Part shown: positions 60,492 through 64,000 of the stretch, piece by piece
Layout of the letters: each line of letters starts with the position of its first letter
How positions within the stretch are numbered: the stretch's first letter is position 1
Assembly: GCA_029260515.1 (NCBI GenBank)
Contig: JAJDDC010000019.1
Coordinates: 310,001-374,000, forward strand
DNA: 64,000 bases
Source of the DNA: Phycisphaerales bacterium
Lineage (GTDB): Bacteria > Planctomycetota > Phycisphaerae > Phycisphaerales > UBA1924
Direction: 5' to 3'
The notes under the pieces: model-generated
Seen by the model: the letters and a program-made list of their open reading frames with translations, nothing else
The model's database searches: none
Told to the model about the DNA's origin: nothing
Made by a program: the position numbers and the translations under genes

Positions 60492-61424
60492 ATGCGCGAC
60501 GACATCAACTACAACAACATCATCGACGGCGAGGACTTCGAGCGGGCCCAGGCCTGCGCCGACGCCGCGGCCAACCTGCCCGCCGACCAGATCACGACAG
60601 AGGGCATGTACGTCACCCAGCTCTACGACCGCTACAGCGAGGAGAACCATGCGGTCTGGAAGGAGATGTACGAGAAGCGCTGGGAAGTGCTCGAACGCCA
60701 GGCCTCGACCACCTTCATCAACGGTCTCAGGGCCATCCGCCTCGTGCCCGACCGCGTCCCCCTGCTCTTCGGCACGCACACGGATCCCAACGACGAGGCG
60801 AAGACGATCAAGGGGATCAACGAGTACCTGCGCCCGCTGACCGGCTGGCAGAGCCGCGGCGTGCCCGGGTACCTGCCCGCCAAGGCGTTCTTCGCCTGCC
60901 TGGCCGCCCGCGAGTTCCCGACGACCATCGTCATCCGCCCGCGCGAGCAGATGGACTACCTGCCCGAGCCGGACATCTTTCATGACGTCTTCGGGCACGT
61001 GCCCCTGCACGCCGACCCGGTCTTCGCCGACTTCCTGCAAACCTACGGCAAGGCCGCCCTGCACACCGACGACCCGTACCACATCGAGCGGCTCGGGCGC
61101 CTGTTCTGGTTTACCGTCGAGTTCGGGCTCATCAAGGAGGACGGGCGCCTGAAGATCTACGGGTCCGGGCTCGTGTCCAGCCACGGCGAGGCCAAGCACT
61201 CGCTCGAGGCCCCCGAGGCGCCCAAGGGCGCGAACCTGGCGCCGAGCGACACGAGCGGGAAGATCGAGCGACGCCCGTTCGACCTGGAGCGCGTCTGCAA
61301 CACCGAGTTCGAGATCGACCACTACCAGCCGGTGCTGTACGTGCTCGAGAGCTTCGAGCAGCTGCGCGACGCGATGAACGAGTACGCCGAGCGGGTGCTG
61401 GACGAGGCGAAGGCATCCGCGTAG
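60492..61424 (+). CDS. phhA: Phenylalanine-4-hydroxylase
   Basis: Tetrahydropterin-dependent iron enzyme that turns phenylalanine into tyrosine. The 310-aa protein has the conserved IFHDVFGHVPLH and the later VEFGLIKE. The iron ligands can be placed at His164, His169 and Glu210, with the spacing of the Chromobacterium enzyme (His138, His143, Glu184). The ATG at 60492 has AAGGAGG 6 nt upstream. A zinc-ribbon membrane protein gene follows 15 nt after the stop. No pterin-recycling gene (phhB) is seen nearby. Confidence 0.94.
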   Translation: MRDDINYNNIIDGEDFERAQACADAAANLPADQITTEGMYVTQLYDRYSEENHAVWKEMYEKRWEVLERQASTTFINGLRAIRLVPDRVPLLFGTHTDPNDEAKTIKGINEYLRPLTGWQSRGVPGYLPAKAFFACLAAREFPTTIVIRPREQMDYLPEPDIFHDVFGHVPLHADPVFADFLQTYGKAALHTDDPYHIERLGRLFWFTVEFGLIKEDGRLKIYGSGLVSSHGEAKHSLEAPEAPKGANLAPSDTSGKIERRPFDLERVCNTEFEIDHYQPVLYVLESFEQLRDAMNEYAERVLDEAKASA

Positions 61425-61439
61425 CGGCGCTACGACGCC

Positions 61440-62180
61440 ATGCGAGAGGGAGCCGAACACCCGCGGTGGATCGTGAAGCGAGTATTCGTTGTTCTATCTC
61501 TTGGGGTTGCTACGACGGTATTGGTGGCCTGGGCGACGCAGTACGGCTTTTCACGGTCTATTCTGCTCGCGCGCGCAAGGCCGGACTCTGTGTTTATCGG
61601 CAGCGATACGACTGGATCTGTCGGCCGATCGTTGCGCCGAGACGCGTACTTCATCGTGCGAGATCCCGAGGGCTTCGCGTGGTTTCGGACATCGTCCTTG
61701 CGAAATCTCGGTCTACCCACGATCGTGCCGCCCGATTGGATCGAACTGCCCAAGCCGGTGGGGACGGAACTGGCCACAGAATCGGAGATTGTCGCGTCCG
61801 GGCTGCCGTTCCGCGCGTTCTATCGCGCACAGCACAGCTTTCTGTCGGTCACGGATGATTTCAATCTGGCCCTGCCTGCGGCAACGCGCCGGTACAGCGT
61901 GGGCGCCTGGGATCTGCGGCCGCACGCAAACGCGTACAAACCCGGGTTCGTCGTCCCCTTCATGCCGATCTGGGGTGGGCTCGCCGCAGATATTGCGTGC
62001 TACGCGTTGATCTGGTCAGTCCCGCTCTTGGCGGCACCCGCCGCGAGGCGTGCGGTCCGCCACAGATCCGGGCGTTGCCCGCGATGCGCTTACGACCTCC
62101 ACAGTTGCCCCGGAGCTGGCTGCCCGGAATGCGGCCGGGATCGCGGAGACCCGCGGCGGGCGATCGGGAACGACCGGTGA
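61440..62180 (+). CDS. Membrane protein with C-terminal zinc ribbon, 246 aa
   Basis: The N-terminal helix (VKRVFVVLSLGVATTVLVAW) is followed by a soluble domain of about 130 residues with no recognised motif, a second helix (IACYALIWSVPLLAAP) and a C-terminal ribbon CPRCAYDLHSCPGAGCPECGRD. The ribbon is at the opposite end from the other four. The start is the ATG at 61440, and its last bases overlap the next gene (GTGA). Confidence 0.65.
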   Translation: MREGAEHPRWIVKRVFVVLSLGVATTVLVAWATQYGFSRSILLARARPDSVFIGSDTTGSVGRSLRRDAYFIVRDPEGFAWFRTSSLRNLGLPTIVPPDWIELPKPVGTELATESEIVASGLPFRAFYRAQHSFLSVTDDFNLALPAATRRYSVGAWDLRPHANAYKPGFVVPFMPIWGGLAADIACYALIWSVPLLAAPAARRAVRHRSGRCPRCAYDLHSCPGAGCPECGRDRGDPRRAIGNDR

Positions 62181-62734
62181 GAGCCCGCCGGCCTCTGATT
62201 GCCCGCGTGCTGACCGGCATGCTCGTGTTCTCGCTCGGTCTCGCCATGCCGACCGGATGCGCTTCGAGGGCGCACCCCATCGACCCCGCGACCGCGCCCG
62301 ACGGCGAGGTCCTCGTCATCGCGATGGCGTTCGAGGAGACGGTCGAACGCATCCACGCCGACCCGGGCACGCGCTGGCACTCGGGCTGGACGGGCAACCT
62401 CGCGGTCCACACGCTCGGCTGGCGTCACCGCGGCCTGTGCCACCACTGGCGGGACGCGGTCTACGAGGGCGTCGCGCCCACGGTCCGCGGGCTGGGCTGG
62501 GACGCGATTTTCCTGTACGTCAACTGGGGCGACGCGGGCGAGCACAGCGCCGTGCTCGTCTACGACGCCGACGCGGCGCACGCCTGGCCCTCGCTGGACG
62601 ACCCCCCCGAGTCGGGCGCGTACGTGCTCGACGCGTGGCGCCGGGGTCGGGCGGACGTCTACACGCTCCGCGGCTGGCTCTCCAACCAGCATCACGTGAC
62701 GCGGGCGCCGGAGCTGTTCGATCCGGAGCCCTGA
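62177..62734 (+). CDS. Predicted lipoprotein, 185 aa, unknown domain
   Basis: Starts at GTG 62177, overlapping the stop of the zinc-ribbon gene (GTGA), so it is coupled to it. The signal ends in the lipobox MPTGC. The mature part carries WHSGWTGNLAVHTLGWRHRG and CHHWRDAVYEG, a His/Trp-rich core with a Cys, and WGDAGEHSAVLVYDAD later. I know no family name. His-rich motifs suggest a metal site or protease fold. Confidence 0.65.
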   Translation: MRARRPLIARVLTGMLVFSLGLAMPTGCASRAHPIDPATAPDGEVLVIAMAFEETVERIHADPGTRWHSGWTGNLAVHTLGWRHRGLCHHWRDAVYEGVAPTVRGLGWDAIFLYVNWGDAGEHSAVLVYDADAAHAWPSLDDPPESGAYVLDAWRRGRADVYTLRGWLSNQHHVTRAPELFDPEP

Positions 62735-62766
62735 GGCGGACCAGGGCCAGACTCGAAGGGGCGTGC

Positions 62767-63573
62767 CTAGGGGCGCCCGGTCTTCGTGATCCGCCTGAGC
62801 AGGTCGGGCGAGACGAGGGCAGCGTACCCGGGGGGCTCGATCTGCTTGCCGCACTCGGGACAGGCGGCGCCTCTGACACCCCGGAGCTGGTAGCCACACC
62901 CGACGCAGTTCAGGTCGCGGTTGGCGAGGAAGGCGGCGACCGCGGTGTCCACACCCCCCGTCGCCTCGTTCCGGGCTCGGCAGTCATCAACAAACCCGTC
63001 ACGCTCGGCGGCGCAGGCGAACACGCGGTCGGGCACGATGAACCCCCGTTCATTGAACGCGACCATGATCGTATATCCATCGACGGTCGTGATTTCACGA
63101 AAGGCGGGCCAGGCGTATGTCGCCGTCACCGTCTCGTCTTCGTAGACCGCGCCACGATCATCGATACGGATGCAAACCCTCCCCGCGTGCCCAGGCCCCA
63201 ATGATGCGGCTCGCTCCCTGGCGGCACTCGAGATCAGACGATTCTGCGCAGTTTTCCGTAGGACGCTCGCTACGAACACGCCAATACCCACGACACAAGC
63301 GATCAAGCCAAACGCCAGGGTTTCCTCGAACTCTCTCGCATCGGCGCCGTTGATATCGAGCAGGACCGCGATGGCGCCGTAGGTCGCGAGCGCGGACAGG
63401 GCTGCAACGTACCACGCACTCCGTCGAGAGCGTTCGGCCGCATCCGCGAGGTACCGCTCGCCGGCGGGAGAGAGCATCCAGGCGACGGTGGCTCCGACGA
63501 GGTCGTCGGGCGTCAGCTCGAACTCGAGGCGCACCGGTGCGCGTTCGCCGACCTCGTCGCCCGCTTCACCCAT
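62767..63573 (-). CDS. Membrane protein with YcxB-like part and C-terminal zinc ribbon
   Basis: A 268-aa protein. Two helices near residues 50-105 (AWYVAALSALATYGAIAVLL and FGLIACVVGIGVFVASVL) follow a short charged start. A YcxB-like C-terminal stretch (WPAFREITTVDGYTIMVAFNERGFIVPDRVF) is next. The ribbon is CVGCGYQLRGVRGAACPECGKQ near the C-terminus. Its first eight bases overlap the end of the FmdB-like gene, which is upstream on the same strand. Confidence 0.68.
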   Translation of the reverse strand: MGEAGDEVGERAPVRLEFELTPDDLVGATVAWMLSPAGERYLADAAERSRRSAWYVAALSALATYGAIAVLLDINGADAREFEETLAFGLIACVVGIGVFVASVLRKTAQNRLISSAARERAASLGPGHAGRVCIRIDDRGAVYEDETVTATYAWPAFREITTVDGYTIMVAFNERGFIVPDRVFACAAERDGFVDDCRARNEATGGVDTAVAAFLANRDLNCVGCGYQLRGVRGAACPECGKQIEPPGYAALVSPDLLRRITKTGRP

Positions 63574-63811
63574 GCGGGTGGCATCCGCACGAGGGCCCGC
63601 ACGGGTCCGGGCCGGTTCGCGGGTCGCCTTTGGCCCCGCCGATCGTGGGCAGGGAGACGAGCTTCTCGACCGGAGTGTCGGCGGGGGTCGCGCCCGGGCA
63701 CACGCCCGCCCGCTCGCACAACTCGCCCCAGGCGCCGACGTGCTCGCGCATCGCGTGCTCGACCTCGAGCGTCCTGCCGTTCGCCTCGCATCGGTATTCG
63801 TAGGTTGGCAT
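63566..63811 (-). CDS. FmdB-like small zinc-ribbon protein (degraded)
   Basis: An 81-aa protein that begins like FmdB regulators (MPTYEYRC). The usual CxxCG of the first knuckle reads CEANG, so one Cys is lost, and the second knuckle is a single CPGA. The C-terminus is Cys/Gly/Pro-rich (GPSCGCHPHG). Metal binding is therefore uncertain. It overlaps the next gene by eight bases and faces thiL across 54 nt. Confidence 0.6.
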   Translation of the reverse strand: MPTYEYRCEANGRTLEVEHAMREHVGAWGELCERAGVCPGATPADTPVEKLVSLPTIGGAKGDPRTGPDPCGPSCGCHPHG

Positions 63812-63865
63812 GGGCGAATGGTACCGCGGGGGCGGGCCGCCTCGGCGTCCAGCTACGCTTGCCCG

Positions 63866-64000
63866 ATGCCCCCCCCGATGCGCGAGGACGAGCTGCTGGC
63901 CAGGATCCGGGACCGGTCCGCGGGCCTGGAAAAGGCTCCGGGCGGCCTGGTCGTCGTCGGGCCCGGGGACGACTGCGCCGTCGTCCGCACGCCCGGGGGC
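63866..64000 (+). CDS. thiL: Thiamine-monophosphate kinase ThiL, 5' part
   Basis: The window ends inside this gene. The first 45 codons read MPPPMREDELLARIRD and later GPGDDCAVV, matching the ThiL N-terminus, whose GDD(A/C)AV motif binds Mg-ATP. ThiL phosphorylates thiamine monophosphate to the diphosphate cofactor. A second ATG lies four codons in. Only the first 135 nt are here, so the call rests on a short match. Confidence 0.72.
   Translation, partial: MPPPMREDELLARIRDRSAGLEKAPGGLVVVGPGDDCAVVRTPGG

Overview
The window is very GC-rich, gene-dense chromosomal DNA. I see no rRNA, tRNA, phage, insertion sequence or CRISPR array. Several signs point to a planctomycete, most likely class Phycisphaerae: many small membrane proteins carrying a CPxCGYDL...CPECG zinc ribbon, a CHRD-domain protein ending in a PAPG/hydrophobic/poly-Arg sorting tail, a Lys/Arg repeat histone-like protein, a TPR protein with RNA polymerase alpha C-terminal domains, and secretin/GspE genes beside scattered housekeeping genes. 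This placement is an inference; no 16S gene is present.

Layout. 0-7 kb: a hypothetical gene, then a minus-strand block (metallophosphoesterase, yidC, mnmE) facing a tandem clpP1-clpP2 pair. 7-11 kb: a CHAD protein, small membrane proteins, a monooxygenase-like protein and glyA. 11-15.4 kb: a minus-strand four-gene cluster of a Ser/Thr kinase, a phosphoprotein-phosphatase-like protein and two related exported methyltransferase-fold proteins. 15.5-20 kb: amidase, lipoprotein, trmL, a triple-thioredoxin protein and a SpoU methyltransferase. 20-26 kb: uppP-serA (ATGA overlap), a DUF4190/GspG-like protein, a dehydrogenase and two lipoproteins. 26-31.5 kb: coiled-coil membrane protein, ABC ATPase, epimerase-like protein, RNase R. 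31.5-39 kb: cobalamin-binding-like protein, gspD-gspE, and a TrkA-type potassium channel. 39-47 kb: GNAT, zinc-ribbon proteins, GIY-YIG/DUF4357 protein, aroC, a membrane spermidine-synthase-like protein, and a HAD phosphatase. 47-50.4 kb: CHRD protein, RNHCP protein, [2Fe-2S] protein, and a compact nitric-oxide-type cassette (cupin, Rrf2 regulator, truncated globin, membrane protein). 50.4-58.6 kb: a long minus-strand run of TPR-alphaCTD protein, MATE transporter, pdxA, fused ABC permease, methyltransferase and an M16-like protein lacking its zinc motif. 58.6-64 kb: long intergenic region, histone-like repeat protein, phenylalanine hydroxylase cluster, zinc-ribbon proteins and the 5' end of thiL.

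Working relationships. The globin, Rrf2 and cupin genes share a short divergent promoter with a 17-bp palindrome and probably respond together to nitric oxide or redox stress. The kinase, phosphatase and exported methyltransferase-like proteins are probably one transcript. gspD and gspE overlap by one base and form a partial secretion module. Housekeeping genes cover tRNA modification, membrane insertion, proteolysis, amino acid and cofactor synthesis and RNA turnover.

Dispersed non-coding repeats stand out. A 78-bp double-hairpin element occurs twice, both times between convergent genes. A GACAGGCG/CGCCTGTC palindrome occurs near 0.6 and 23.3 kb, and a 17-bp-stem hairpin lies at 56.4 kb. All coordinates, starts and motifs come from reading the sequence; family names rest on recognised motifs, not on database searches.
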